A program made the translations under genes and the position numbers. Of a DNA stretch of 64,000 nt, positions 8,002 through 16,262 are shown piece by piece (the stretch's first letter is position 1; the number at the start of each line of letters is the position of its first letter). The stretch lies in assembly GCF_003143555.1 (NCBI RefSeq), contig NZ_CP029347.1:1674001-1738000 (forward strand), given 5' to 3'. Origin of the DNA: Saliniradius amylolyticus. Lineage in GTDB: Bacteria > Pseudomonadota > Gammaproteobacteria > Enterobacterales > Alteromonadaceae. A model generated the notes under the pieces. That model searched no databases. It had not been told where the DNA came from and worked only from the letters and a program-made list of their open reading frames with translations.

Positions 8002-8820
8002 TTAACGACCAATCAGGCTCTTTACGCGATCGCGATGGCTGCGGGAAACTTTTAATTCCGTGCCATTGCTAAGCACCAGATGGTATTCGCCACTGACATG
8101 ACTCACCAGTTTTGACACGTAGCGGATATTCACAATAGCCGAGCGATGGACCCGTACAAAGGTACGTGGGTCCAACTCCTGCTCCAACTCTTTCATGGTC
8201 TTTCGCATAATATGGGTGCCATCGGTGGTATGCACACACATGTAGTCGCCGGCAGCATCAACCCATTGCACCTGCTTGACCGGCACCCGGGTCGTCTCAC
8301 TGCCATCCTTAATGGCGAGGATCTCAGGGTACGGATTAAGTGGTTCACCTTCCGCCAGCCGATGCAGAATAGCTTCGCAATCATCGCCCGTCATCTCCGC
8401 TACTAACTCGGCTAGGCGCTGAGTATGATGACTCTCACCCAGTTCGCTCATCCGCTGACGCACCTTATCGACCGCGGCCTGCAACCGCCCTTCTTCGATG
8501 GGCTTTAGCAGATAATCCAGCGCGTGCACCTCAAATGCCTTAATGGCGTAGGAGTCGTAGGCGGTGACAAACACCACCAGTGGCAGCTTGCCCTGAACGG
8601 ATTGTAGTGACTGCAGTACCTGAAACCCATTGAGTCCCGGCATCTGAATATCTAAAAACATCAGATCCGGACGATATTTATGAATCGCTTCAATCGCCTG
8701 ATGACCATTCTGACACTCCGCCACCAGCTCAATGTCATCAAAGTCGCTCAGCCTGACTGCCAGCCCCCGTCGGGCCAGAGGCTCATCGTCCACAATCAAC
8801 GTCTTAATGCTATTTGCCAT
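8002..8820 (-). CDS. LytTR-family response regulator
   Basis: A 272-residue DNA-binding response regulator. The receiver domain (1-120) has the acidic pair in LIVDDEPLARRGL, phospho-acceptor D57 (MFLDIQMPG) and the Lys in DYLLKPIEEG. The LytTR DNA-binding domain spans about 165-270 (VDAAGDYMCVHT, then MRKTMKELEQELDPRTFVRVHRSAIVNI). It is the partner of the adjacent sensor kinase, whose gene overlaps its start by 11 bp, giving a translationally coupled pair related to the YehU/YehT and YpdA/YpdB systems. Those systems sense pyruvate or related carbon signals in E. coli, but the stimulus cannot be inferred here. Confidence 0.92.
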   Translation of the reverse strand: MANSIKTLIVDDEPLARRGLAVRLSDFDDIELVAECQNGHQAIEAIHKYRPDLMFLDIQMPGLNGFQVLQSLQSVQGKLPLVVFVTAYDSYAIKAFEVHALDYLLKPIEEGRLQAAVDKVRQRMSELGESHHTQRLAELVAEMTGDDCEAILHRLAEGEPLNPYPEILAIKDGSETTRVPVKQVQWVDAAGDYMCVHTTDGTHIMRKTMKELEQELDPRTFVRVHRSAIVNIRYVSKLVSHVSGEYHLVLSNGTELKVSRSHRDRVKSLIGR

Positions 8821-9889
8821 CTTGGTCCACCTGGAAAGGAATACGAATGCTCACACGCACCCCGGAAGGTTCGTTATGAGAGACGGTAAAAGAAAAATTA
8901 TTATCATACAGTGACTGCAATCGCTCGCGGATATTCGGCAAACCTACCCCGTGATTGCGTCGCAACATGCCATTTTGAATATCGGCGCCAGGGCCGTTGT
9001 CCGCAACCTCGATCAATAAATCCTGCCCGAACTGCTTACTGCTAATGCTGATCATGCCGCCCTGCTCGGTTTTAGCGATGGCGTATTTAATCGCATTTTC
9101 AATCAAAGGCTGAAGAATCAGGCTGGGCACCAACGCCTGCCGGGTCTTGTCAGCAATATCCCATTGTACGGTCAGACGATCTTCAAAGCGCACTTTCTCA
9201 ATGGCCAGATACAGATCCAAAGCCTGGATCTCTTGATCCAGCGGCACTTTTTTGATCGGATCTTTATCCAGCGAATAACGCAGAAAATCACTCAGACGCG
9301 ACACCATGCCATTGGCGGTCTTGGTTTCGCCCACCAGCACCAGAGTAGATATGGCATTGAGAGTGTTAAATAGAAAATGAGGATTGAGCTGATAACGCAG
9401 CATCTTTAAATGCGCCTGGTGCGCCATAGTGGTGGCTTTCAGAGCGTTTTGCTTTTCCTGCTGCAGCAGGCGGTAATATTTGATGCCAAAATACAGGCCA
9501 CTCCAACACAGGATCACCGTAAAGGAGTGCACAATATTGCTAAAATAATACACCCACTCGTCAGGACGATAACCGTGCTTGTAGATCTCCCAATAATTGA
9601 TGTTACGCAGCACCGCCCAGATCACCGCAGCGATATAGGCCGCCAGCAGTGCCACCAACACCATACGCCAGGGCTCAAGCCGCCAGACCCGACGATACAC
9701 GTATCGCAGTGGAATGGTAATCAACCAGCCGGTATAGACGTTGAGCATGATCACAAACAGCCAGACACTGCGCATGTCATGCAAGAAGGAGCCGAAATAG
9801 TAGATCAGTCCAAAGCCAAGCCAGCCTGCCGTATGACAGACCCAGAACTGGCGTTCGGTGCTTTCAAAGAGTCGTTGCCAGAAATTCAA
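8810..9889 (-). CDS. LytS/YehU-family sensor histidine kinase
   Basis: A 359-residue membrane kinase. Hydrophobic segments at about 20-36, 41-60, 76-95 and 117-136 form a four-helix membrane anchor without a large periplasmic domain. The His_kinase domain begins near 165 with LRYQLNPHFLFNTLNA (phosphorylated H171), followed by a degenerate ATPase domain with the N-box LILQPLIENAIKYAI and VADNGPGAD and GVGLPNIRERL. It is cotranscribed with the LytTR regulator. No SD of note precedes the ATG. Signal specificity is unknown because the N-terminal region is not a recognised 5TM-LYT or GAF module. Confidence 0.9.
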   Translation of the reverse strand: MNFWQRLFESTERQFWVCHTAGWLGFGLIYYFGSFLHDMRSVWLFVIMLNVYTGWLITIPLRYVYRRVWRLEPWRMVLVALLAAYIAAVIWAVLRNINYWEIYKHGYRPDEWVYYFSNIVHSFTVILCWSGLYFGIKYYRLLQQEKQNALKATTMAHQAHLKMLRYQLNPHFLFNTLNAISTLVLVGETKTANGMVSRLSDFLRYSLDKDPIKKVPLDQEIQALDLYLAIEKVRFEDRLTVQWDIADKTRQALVPSLILQPLIENAIKYAIAKTEQGGMISISSKQFGQDLLIEVADNGPGADIQNGMLRRNHGVGLPNIRERLQSLYDNNFSFTVSHNEPSGVRVSIRIPFQVDQDGK

Positions 9890-10000
9890 AATACACGATT
9901 TGGATAATTAGACATAACGATGTGGATTATAAGACAATCCAGCCTGATTTGGCGCGCCTGGTCGCAACCAAGCGCTACTCAACGCATCCGTTGTCGGAGC

Positions 10001-10462
10001 CTAATAAGAAATGTTCAAACGCTTCAGAAAATGGCACCACCACCAGGCTGGCCCCACCAACAAAAACTGAAGGTCTTTAAAGAACGATGGCTTCTTACCC
10101 TCGATCTTATGGCCCACAAACTGCAGAATCCACATTATCACAAACAGCGCCAGACAGAACTGCCACACGCTGATGTTAAAATAAACCAGTAGCTCAATCG
10201 CAACCCAGGAGATTGCCGATAGCAATGTCATGGCCGCGCCGATGGGGCCGGATAGGCGAAAGTAATAAAATAACACCGGAATCAGCACCACATGGGCCCA
10301 GTTGGCCCCAAATTGAGCCAACCATTGGGGCGCGGGAATAGACCAGACTAACCCCAGGGTCACAAAGTAAATGGACGGCACCGCCACAAAGTGAATCATC
10401 ACGTTAGTTTTGTTGGTGTGGCTGTCGCCGTACTCGGCCAGCAACTTATCAATTCGTCTCAT
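10001..10462 (-). CDS. Mpo1-like (DUF962) membrane protein
   Basis: A 153-residue protein starting MRRIDKLLAEYGDSHTNKTNVMIHFVAVPSIYF and containing four predicted membrane helices. The N-terminal Tyr...His...Asn/HxxxxP pattern and the later VGHKIEGKKPSFFKD motif are diagnostic of the Mpo1/DUF962 family. Yeast Mpo1 is an Fe-dependent dioxygenase acting on 2-hydroxy fatty acids, and the conserved histidines are retained here. Bacterial members are not well characterised, so a role in hydroxy-fatty-acid alpha-oxidation is inference. It is separated by 30 bp from the PilZ gene upstream on the same strand and may be cotranscribed with it. Confidence 0.82.
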   Translation of the reverse strand: MRRIDKLLAEYGDSHTNKTNVMIHFVAVPSIYFVTLGLVWSIPAPQWLAQFGANWAHVVLIPVLFYYFRLSGPIGAAMTLLSAISWVAIELLVYFNISVWQFCLALFVIMWILQFVGHKIEGKKPSFFKDLQFLLVGPAWWWCHFLKRLNISY

Positions 10463-10492
10463 ACTTCCTCCAGGCCCTGTGAGTCAGGGTGG

Positions 10493-11182
10493 CTATATTG
10501 TTATTAGAGTGTCAGCCAAAAGTGCCTGAATGGCGCGCTGATTGTTTTCGTTTTTTTCGTCAAAGCGAATACCGAAGTAACTCAGGGTATCATCGGCTTT
10601 ATAATTGACCACCTGGCCCTGGATCTCAACCGCTTTCTCAGCCGTTCCCTTTAGCCGCAGGCTCACCTTCTTGTCCATCATCTCCTTCCCTAAACCGGAA
10701 TCCCGCCCCAGAGTGACCTGACATCCGTGGCGAGACAGATCCCTCAAGCTCCCCTCTCCGAAGGGCTTACTACCATCGGATAACGTCACCGAGGAGTGCA
10801 CCCGGTAGCGCTGGTCAGAACGCAGGTTACGGGATTCTAACTGGTCCGGATAATCGATAAAGATCAGTCGCGAGGGCTTGGTTAAAACAAGCTTTATAGT
10901 GCTTTCAAAGGCGATGATCTCTCCAGCTTCGTCCTCAATCAACGAGCGGAAAATTACTTCGTTATCGGTATAAAAGGCGTCACGCATATTATGCCAACGG
11001 GCCGGGTCCGTGACTCTGACAATTAAACAACGTGGCTCATCCAGACCAACAAAATCGGCCCTGACCCTGTGAGTATTCACCGGCGAATTGACCTGCAATT
11101 CCACCCTTACTCCGGTTCTCAAAGCTCTGAGCTTTCTGCTCTGCTCTTCATCCAGTTGTTCTCGATGGATTTGGTTTGCCAT
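10493..11182 (-). CDS. PilZ-domain c-di-GMP-binding protein
   Basis: A 229-residue cytoplasmic protein with a YcgR-like N-terminal beta domain (about 20-110) and a C-terminal PilZ domain (about 115-220). The PilZ c-di-GMP-binding residues are present: an RxxxR motif (RSDQR within LRSDQRYRVHSS) and DLSRHG, matching the D/NxSxxG motif. Such proteins act as c-di-GMP receptors, for example as flagellar brakes. The partner is unknown, since no flagellar or pilus gene is adjacent. The ATG at 11182 has AGG about 6 nt upstream and is preferred to a TTG at 11188. Confidence 0.87.
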   Translation of the reverse strand: MANQIHREQLDEEQSRKLRALRTGVRVELQVNSPVNTHRVRADFVGLDEPRCLIVRVTDPARWHNMRDAFYTDNEVIFRSLIEDEAGEIIAFESTIKLVLTKPSRLIFIDYPDQLESRNLRSDQRYRVHSSVTLSDGSKPFGEGSLRDLSRHGCQVTLGRDSGLGKEMMDKKVSLRLKGTAEKAVEIQGQVVNYKADDTLSYFGIRFDEKNENNQRAIQALLADTLITI

Positions 11183-11257
11183 AACCAACCTGTGTTTTTT
11201 CCGTATCCGGCTGTGGTTTTGTTAATATACTATCAAAGTCATTGATTAGCTTAGTTT

Positions 11258-13057
11258 ATGTCACACAGCCTTCATTACCAGATTCGTTTCGACGATAAGA
11301 ATCACCATTGCTATAACGTACAGCTATCAGTGCCCGCACATTCGGGCACCAAAATGATTCTCTCGCTCCCTGCCTGGATCCCCGGTTCCTATATGATCCG
11401 CGACTTTGCTAAAAATATTGTCCAGCTCAACGCAAACGATGACGCCGGCGAGGCCCTGGATGTGATCGCTCTGGACAAACAGCGCTGGCAAGTGATGAGT
11501 TCAGGGCAGGCTTTTACGCTGGAGTATCAGGTGTACGCCTTCGATACTTCGGTCCGTACCGCCTATCTGGACAACGAGCGGGCGTTTTTTAATGGCACCT
11601 CACTATTTTTGCAGGTTGAAGGCTTCGAAGACCAGCCTCACCGAGTCACAGTGGATGGTCAGAGCGCAGGAGCTGGCTGGAAAGTCGCCACCGGACTGCC
11701 CCGGCTACCGGGCACCGATAAATACGATTTTGGTGACTATCAGGCCGACAATTATGCCCATCTCATCGACTGCCCGATGGAAATCAGTGATTTTGATGCC
11801 ATCGAATTTAGCGTATTCGGTGTGCCACATCATATGATCTTAAGTGGCCGCCACTACGCCGATAAAGACCGGCTCGCCAAAGACGTGACCAAATTGTGTG
11901 AGCATCACATTCGCCTGTTCAGTGGCAAGCAAGCGCCCCAAGCCCCTTTTGACGAGTACTGGTTTTTAACCAATATCCTGCCACAAAGCTTTGGCGGGCT
12001 GGAGCATAAAAACTCCACCGCCCTGCTGTGCTCCACTTTCGATTTTCCTAACCCCAATAAGCCGGAGGAAACCTCTGACAATTACCAGACTCTGCTGAGC
12101 CTGATCGCCCACGAATACTTCCACGCCTGGAATGTGTGCCGCATCAAGCCCAAGGAATTTATCCCCTATCAATTGGATCAGGAAAGTCATACCGAGCAGC
12201 TATGGGCGTATGAGGGCTTCACCTCCTACTACGACGATTTCAGCCTCTATCGCGCGGGCATTATCGGCTTTGAAGACTATCTGAAGCTGCTCAGCAAGAC
12301 ACTGACCCGGGTGTTCCGCGGCCAGGGCGAAACCAAGCAGAGTGTGACCCAATCAAGCTTTTACGCCTGGACCAAGTTTTATAAACAGGCCGAGGACGCG
12401 CCGGACAATATCGTCAGCTACTACACTAAGGGCGCCATGATTGCCCTGTGGCTGGATCTCAGTTTACGGCTGGAGTCGCAAGGCACTATCAGCATGGATG
12501 ACATGATGCGCGGTCTGTGGCGCGAGTTCGGTCAAAAAGGCGTAGGCACCGCGCCGCAGGACTTCATCGATATGGTACGTTCGCTGGCTGGCGATAAGCT
12601 CGCTAAAGAGCTGACAGAACTGCTTTACCAGGCAGAGCGTTTGGACCTTACGGCGCTGTTAGGCAAAGTCGGCGTTAAACTGCAAAAACTGCGCGCCAGC
12701 CTGACCAGTCCCACCACCATCGACGAGCAGCGCCGCTGCCATCCGGGCTTTACCTTTAAGCCTCATGCCAAGGGGCTGGAGGTGACTACGGTGGCCGAAG
12801 GCTCACCGGCAGCGCTGGCGGGCATCAATGCCGAAGATGTGATCATAGCCGTGGATACCATGGCCGTCAGCACCGACAACCTGGCTTTGGTGCTGGACCA
12901 CCAGCCACAGGATGCCAGCATCCCCGTGCACCTGTTCAGAGACAATGTACTGAAACAGATGAACCTGGTACTCAGCCAAACCCCGCCCAACGCCATTGCA
13001 CTGGAGGCCAAAGACCCGGCACTGGCGAACCTCTGGCAGCAGGTTATTGAGGAGTAG
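11258..13057 (+). CDS. M61-family metallopeptidase with PDZ domain
   Basis: A 599-residue protein with an N-terminal beta-sandwich (1-170), a thermolysin-like catalytic domain with the zinc motif HEYFHAWN near residues 284-291, the downstream LWAYEGFTSYY motif that supplies the third zinc ligand Glu, and a C-terminal PDZ domain (about 500-590, with GLEVTTVAEGSPAALAGINAEDVI). This is the glycyl aminopeptidase-like M61 family. No signal peptide is visible, so it is probably cytoplasmic. It is monocistronic and followed by a good terminator hairpin at 13064-13092. The gene starts 75 bp from the divergent PilZ gene. Confidence 0.92.
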   Translation: MSHSLHYQIRFDDKNHHCYNVQLSVPAHSGTKMILSLPAWIPGSYMIRDFAKNIVQLNANDDAGEALDVIALDKQRWQVMSSGQAFTLEYQVYAFDTSVRTAYLDNERAFFNGTSLFLQVEGFEDQPHRVTVDGQSAGAGWKVATGLPRLPGTDKYDFGDYQADNYAHLIDCPMEISDFDAIEFSVFGVPHHMILSGRHYADKDRLAKDVTKLCEHHIRLFSGKQAPQAPFDEYWFLTNILPQSFGGLEHKNSTALLCSTFDFPNPNKPEETSDNYQTLLSLIAHEYFHAWNVCRIKPKEFIPYQLDQESHTEQLWAYEGFTSYYDDFSLYRAGIIGFEDYLKLLSKTLTRVFRGQGETKQSVTQSSFYAWTKFYKQAEDAPDNIVSYYTKGAMIALWLDLSLRLESQGTISMDDMMRGLWREFGQKGVGTAPQDFIDMVRSLAGDKLAKELTELLYQAERLDLTALLGKVGVKLQKLRASLTSPTTIDEQRRCHPGFTFKPHAKGLEVTTVAEGSPAALAGINAEDVIIAVDTMAVSTDNLALVLDHQPQDASIPVHLFRDNVLKQMNLVLSQTPPNAIALEAKDPALANLWQQVIEE

Positions 13058-13063
13058 TAAGAT

Positions 13064-13092
13064 AACAGGCTGGGTCCACCGGCCTGTTTTTT
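13064..13092 (+). terminator. Rho-independent terminator after the M61 peptidase
   Basis: Perfect 7-bp stem AACAGGC (13064-13070) / GCCTGTT (13082-13088) followed by a T tract, 6 bp after the M61 stop codon. Confidence 0.75.
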
Positions 13093-13245
13093 CAAAGGGT
13101 TACATTTATTAATTCCTTGCCCCGCACGCGGCATTTCATTAGGGTCTGATTTATAGGAGTTTTTTCAGCTTTTTGTACATCGGTTACATATGCTCACCTC
13201 TACCTCTATAAGGTAGACAACTTGCAAGGTCATACTAATAAGCTG

Positions 13246-13803
13246 TTATGCAGCACTCGATATCGGTGAATAATTGATGTTAGAAATTGAATTATTTGAA
13301 AAAATTAAATCTGGTGAAATTACTTCAACGAAAGAGTTTCGAGTCATGCAAATTAGGCGTGGAACGGATGATTGGAAGAAAGATAAAACGTTCTGGGCTA
13401 TTCTATGTCTTCTTGAAGCTGGATATATAACAGGCGACCGCATTATCGGGGACCAAAATGGGAACTATGAATCCTTAAAAGTTACTTCCAGTGGATTGGA
13501 AATATATAAATTTATGAAAACCCCTATTAGTGATTTCGGTAAGCCTACATTTTTGGAAATCTGCAAAAATGGCATCATTAGTGCCTTTGCTGGGAAAATT
13601 ATATGGTGGCTAGTAGCAACGGCTATCATAATAGCAATACCATCATTTAATGAAAAAGCTCGGGCTATGGTTACAAGTATCTATCAAAGCCTATTTGGCT
13701 GAAAGCCGCATAACAAGTGCCTTAAACAATGGACGCAAAACGCTTGGCTTGCGCTCATTCTTCGCTAATTTTAGCCAAGCATTTTCCGCCTTTTAGGCGA
13801 GCG
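13246..13803 (+). mobile_element. Solitary integron-type gene cassette
   Basis: A 558-bp segment with the structure of an integrated integron cassette: a 5' core-site junction G^TTATGC at 13245-13251, one promoterless-looking ORF (13277-13702), and an attC-like site beginning GCATAAC (13708-13714) and ending G^TTAAGC (13803-13809). GCATAAC is the exact complement of GTTATGC, as expected when the first bases of a linear cassette derive from the end of its own attC in the circular form. The DNA is visibly more AT-rich than the genes on both sides. No integron integrase or further cassettes are visible, so this looks like a cassette captured at a secondary site between the M61 and QueD-like genes. 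Confidence 0.72.
13277..13702 (+). CDS. Cassette-encoded hypothetical membrane-anchored protein
   Basis: A 141-residue protein I do not recognise. Residues 1-85 look like a small, possibly winged-helix-like soluble domain (LFEKIKSGEITSTKEFRV, a KDKTFWAILCLLEAGYI helix, then YESLKVTSSGLEIYKFM). A single hydrophobic helix follows at about 108-124 (KIIWWLVATAIIIAIPSF), with a short tail. Codon use is AT-rich, unlike its neighbours. The start is the ATG at 13277; a weak GGTGA precedes it. It is the only gene in the cassette, lies 26 bp after the cassette junction and 5 bp before the attC, which is the normal tight packing of cassette genes. Function unknown. Confidence 0.65.
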   Translation: MLEIELFEKIKSGEITSTKEFRVMQIRRGTDDWKKDKTFWAILCLLEAGYITGDRIIGDQNGNYESLKVTSSGLEIYKFMKTPISDFGKPTFLEICKNGIISAFAGKIIWWLVATAIIIAIPSFNEKARAMVTSIYQSLFG

Positions 13804-13809
13804 TTAAGC
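13708..13809 (+). repeat. attC-like recombination site
   Basis: A 102-bp imperfect palindrome. The outer pair is GCATAAC (13708-13714) and GTTAAGC (13803-13809). The inner pair GCCTTAAA / TTTTAGGC differs at one position. A central perfect stem is GCTTGGCT (13742-13749) / AGCCAAGC (13773-13780). The 3' end CTTTTAGGCGAGCGTTA closely resembles the 3' end of Vibrio VCR attC sites. This order of R'', L'', L' and R' boxes is the structural signature of integron cassette sites. Confidence 0.75.
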
Positions 13810-13819
13810 TTTATCCCGC

Positions 13820-14701
13820 TCAGGCGCTGGCAATCGCACCTTTACCCACGCCTTCGTAGGCCATCACCTGGTAGGTGGATTCGGGGTTTAGGCGTTTGTG
13901 CTCATCGGCCATAAACTGGGCCAGACACTCCACTGTAGAGTCGGTCTCCACAATCTCGGTTTCCCGCATCGGGATCACCAGCTCAAACAAGCCCTGTGAG
14001 GCTTCGTAGGCAAAACCATAGTGCTCGTCCAGATCCAACTGACAGGCCTTGGGCGACAGGTGCAGCTCACCGGGTTTTACCAGATCTTCCCGGGTGCCGA
14101 TATAAATATCCTGCCAGCGCTCGGCCCAGTAGCACTGTAAATCCGGCGCATGATGCTCATCGCGCCATACATCCACCTTGGAGCGGTGACCATGGGCGAT
14201 ACGCTGGCAATTGCCGTCGTGCTTTTTCAGGCCATGAGTATAGTGATAATAAGGCGTGCGCAGCTCTTCGGTGCGCAGCTCCAGCGTTAAGCCTTCAACA
14301 TTATCCGGCAGATGGGTGGCGATAATATCGCGCAAATAGTCGCGCACCGAGTCCATGGTCACTTCTTCAGCGTACACAAAGGCGTAGGCCTCTGGCGGAC
14401 AATACAAATGGATGGAGCGGCCCTCGGGGCGATGAAAGTCCACCGTCACCTGCTCGGTCTGCGGGTGGTGACGAATCTCGGTATAGGAATGTTCGGCCGG
14501 CACCAACAGCTTGTGATCCACATAATCGTCGATCAGCCGTTTCAGCTGCTTTTTCACCTTACCAAAATCCAACACCATGGATTCGTCGTTTAAGGCGCCG
14601 TCCAGAATAACGTCGACGATCCAACTTTCTCCCACCATGCCCCGCTCGGGGCAAAGATAAGAAAAGTCCATCACCGTCAAATCGTTAACAAATAATTGCA
14701 T
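13820..14701 (-). CDS. Two-domain 6-carboxytetrahydropterin synthase-like (QueD/PTPS) protein
   Basis: A 293-residue protein made of two tandem T-fold halves. The first (1-115) has the family pattern VMDFSYLCPERGMVGESWIV and LDFGKVKKQLKRLIDDYVDHKLL. The second (about 150-293) has the pterin-synthase-like CQRIAHGHRS with paired histidines and a LDEHYGFAYEAS...ETDSTVE end. QueD converts dihydroneopterin triphosphate to 6-carboxytetrahydropterin for queuosine synthesis. Single-domain QueD is about 120 residues, so this is the long form seen in some marine gammaproteobacteria. No other queuosine gene is adjacent, and its substrate is uncertain. Its 3' end lies 10 bp from the cassette attC. Confidence 0.75.
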   Translation of the reverse strand: MQLFVNDLTVMDFSYLCPERGMVGESWIVDVILDGALNDESMVLDFGKVKKQLKRLIDDYVDHKLLVPAEHSYTEIRHHPQTEQVTVDFHRPEGRSIHLYCPPEAYAFVYAEEVTMDSVRDYLRDIIATHLPDNVEGLTLELRTEELRTPYYHYTHGLKKHDGNCQRIAHGHRSKVDVWRDEHHAPDLQCYWAERWQDIYIGTREDLVKPGELHLSPKACQLDLDEHYGFAYEASQGLFELVIPMRETEIVETDSTVECLAQFMADEHKRLNPESTYQVMAYEGVGKGAIASA

Positions 14702-14791
14702 GTTGCTCGCTATCTTTAATTTCTAAGGCGTATTATACATGGAGCCGACGGCAGAGGGCATAAAATTGTGCTGGATGCGCCTGACTCTGAA

Positions 14792-14891
14792 CAACCAAGG
14801 ACACCATTAAGCAGACCCTGTGAGGCAGGACGCCGAAGAGGAGCCTACAGGGAGGTATTCACGGCGTGTCTGCGTAGGGTGTCCTTGGTTG
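14792..14891. repeat. Nested palindromic REP-like element
   Basis: A 100-bp element in the yejK-queD intergenic space. The outer arms CAACCAAGGACACC (14792-14805) and GGTGTCCTTGGTTG (14878-14891) are a perfect 14-bp inverted repeat. Inside are GCAGAC (14811-14816) / GTCTGC (14868-14873), CGCCG (14831-14835) / CGGCG (14862-14866) and CCCTGT (14816-14821) / ACAGGG (14847-14852). I recall similar phrases from interspersed elements in Alteromonadales genomes, but I cannot verify a copy number from this window. It follows the yejK stop codon and may also terminate that transcript. Confidence 0.6.
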
Positions 14892-14913
14892 CTGTCGGGG
14901 TTAAAGTCCGGCT

Positions 14914-15921
14914 TTACCCTTCCCGGCTTAGCTGATCTTTTAAGTTAGGCGGAATCTCTTTGATGATCAGGGTATCGGTGGCCGCGTCATAGGTAACTCG
15001 GTTACCCAGCAGGCTGCGGTCAAAGCTGATGCTGACGCCTTTGCCCTGGCCGCTGAATTTAGCCAGGCCTTTAAGCACACTGCGATCGGCCTGAAAACTT
15101 TCTTCCACCGGCTGCTCATCCTGCTGCACAAAGCTGTAAAAATCCCGCTCGCTGTCCGGCCTTGCCAGACGTTCGGACAGATCCTTAACCGCGATATCCT
15201 CTCCTGCTTCCAGCTTCTCCTTGTAATACTCGGCCACCTGCTGACGGCTTTGCTGTTTTTCTTCCGGCGCCAGTTGTTCCACAGACAGGTATTCGTCCAC
15301 CGAGGCGACCAGCTGCTTATTCTGCTGCTTGGTGTCCACCTCTTCCTCACAACCTAAAAAGGCCAGGAAGAAGTCCGCCACCTTGCGTCCGGCCCGCCCC
15401 TTGATAAAGCTGACGTAACGCTGGTTCTCCTTAGCTACCCGGTAGTCGGTCAGATCGATGCGTGCCGCTAACTGCATCTTGCTCAGATCCAGATGATCGC
15501 TGTAGGTCAGCTCCAGCTCCTGATTCACTTCCACATGCTGTTTGGTGTTCAGCAGCGCAATCGTCAGATAATCGGTGGCCAGGTACTGATAATGGCTGAA
15601 GATCACAAAGCCGGTTTCAATGGTGTCAAAATCCAGCAGAGTATTGCGAAACAGTTCGCCCGCCTCGATGCTGAAGCTTAAAAAATCACGCTGCTCGCTG
15701 ATCCACTCATCCAACAACTCAGCAAATTTAGGATGCTCGGCATCCCCCAGACCGCCTACGCCTTTTCCGGGCTTGGCAGTATAGGTGGCATGGATCTGCT
15801 GGGCCAGAGATTCAATTTGTGGTGTCACCGATAACAGCTCATGGCGAGGCTTTAGTGCTAAGGTCTGCTGTTCGTCACTTTGCAGGCGGTGAACCACAAA
15901 GTGATTGATAATTGCGCTCAT
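14914..15921 (-). CDS. yejK: Nucleoid-associated protein YejK (NdpA)
   Basis: A 335-residue protein starting MSAIINHFVVHRLQ, full length for the 37-kDa NdpA family. It has the conserved blocks GKGVGGLGDAEHPKFAELL, FSHYQYLATDYLTIALL and RYVSFIKGRAGRKVADFFLAFLGC. YejK associates with the nucleoid and has been reported to interact with topoisomerase IV and gyrase subunits. It is divergent from yejL/yejM, the arrangement found in E. coli and Shewanella. A nested palindrome (14792-14891) lies 23 bp after its stop. Confidence 0.95.
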   Translation of the reverse strand: MSAIINHFVVHRLQSDEQQTLALKPRHELLSVTPQIESLAQQIHATYTAKPGKGVGGLGDAEHPKFAELLDEWISEQRDFLSFSIEAGELFRNTLLDFDTIETGFVIFSHYQYLATDYLTIALLNTKQHVEVNQELELTYSDHLDLSKMQLAARIDLTDYRVAKENQRYVSFIKGRAGRKVADFFLAFLGCEEEVDTKQQNKQLVASVDEYLSVEQLAPEEKQQSRQQVAEYYKEKLEAGEDIAVKDLSERLARPDSERDFYSFVQQDEQPVEESFQADRSVLKGLAKFSGQGKGVSISFDRSLLGNRVTYDAATDTLIIKEIPPNLKDQLSREG

Positions 15922-16016
15922 AATTCTCCAACATCTGTCATTTGGCGGGGCTTTGCCGTGGTGAAACCCGCAATCTATTGATATTATTGGCCCATTAACC
16001 GTTATCCGGAGCCACC

Positions 16017-16256
16017 ATGCCCCAGACTTCGAAATACTCAGACAGCCAATTTGACGCCCTGACCCAGGACATTATCGGCGTACTGGAACAACATCAGGCC
16101 GGACGTGATCTGTCTTTGATGGTGCTCGGCAATCTGGTCACCCAGATTTTCAACCACCAGATCTCTGATGCTCAGCGCCAGCCACTGGCGGAGCAGTTCA
16201 CTCAAACGCTGCTAAAAAGCATTCAGTCCGATAGCAAGGCCCAGCCAACGGAATAA
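16017..16256 (+). CDS. yejL: UPF0352 protein YejL
   Basis: A 79-residue acidic helical protein beginning MPQTSKYSDSQFDALTQDII, with the family core AGRDLSLMVLGNLVTQIFNH. It is the expected length for UPF0352 (about 75 aa). Function is unknown, but it is nearly always immediately upstream of yejM, as here with 6 bp between the genes. The ATG is preceded by CGGAG. Confidence 0.93.
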   Translation: MPQTSKYSDSQFDALTQDIIGVLEQHQAGRDLSLMVLGNLVTQIFNHQISDAQRQPLAEQFTQTLLKSIQSDSKAQPTE

Positions 16257-16262
16257 GCCGCT

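Noticed and set aside
13208..13245. A second attC or attI site left of the cassette
   Set aside because: Apart from the GTTATGC core the left flank has no R''/L'' partner and no palindromic arms, so I treat it as the target site only.
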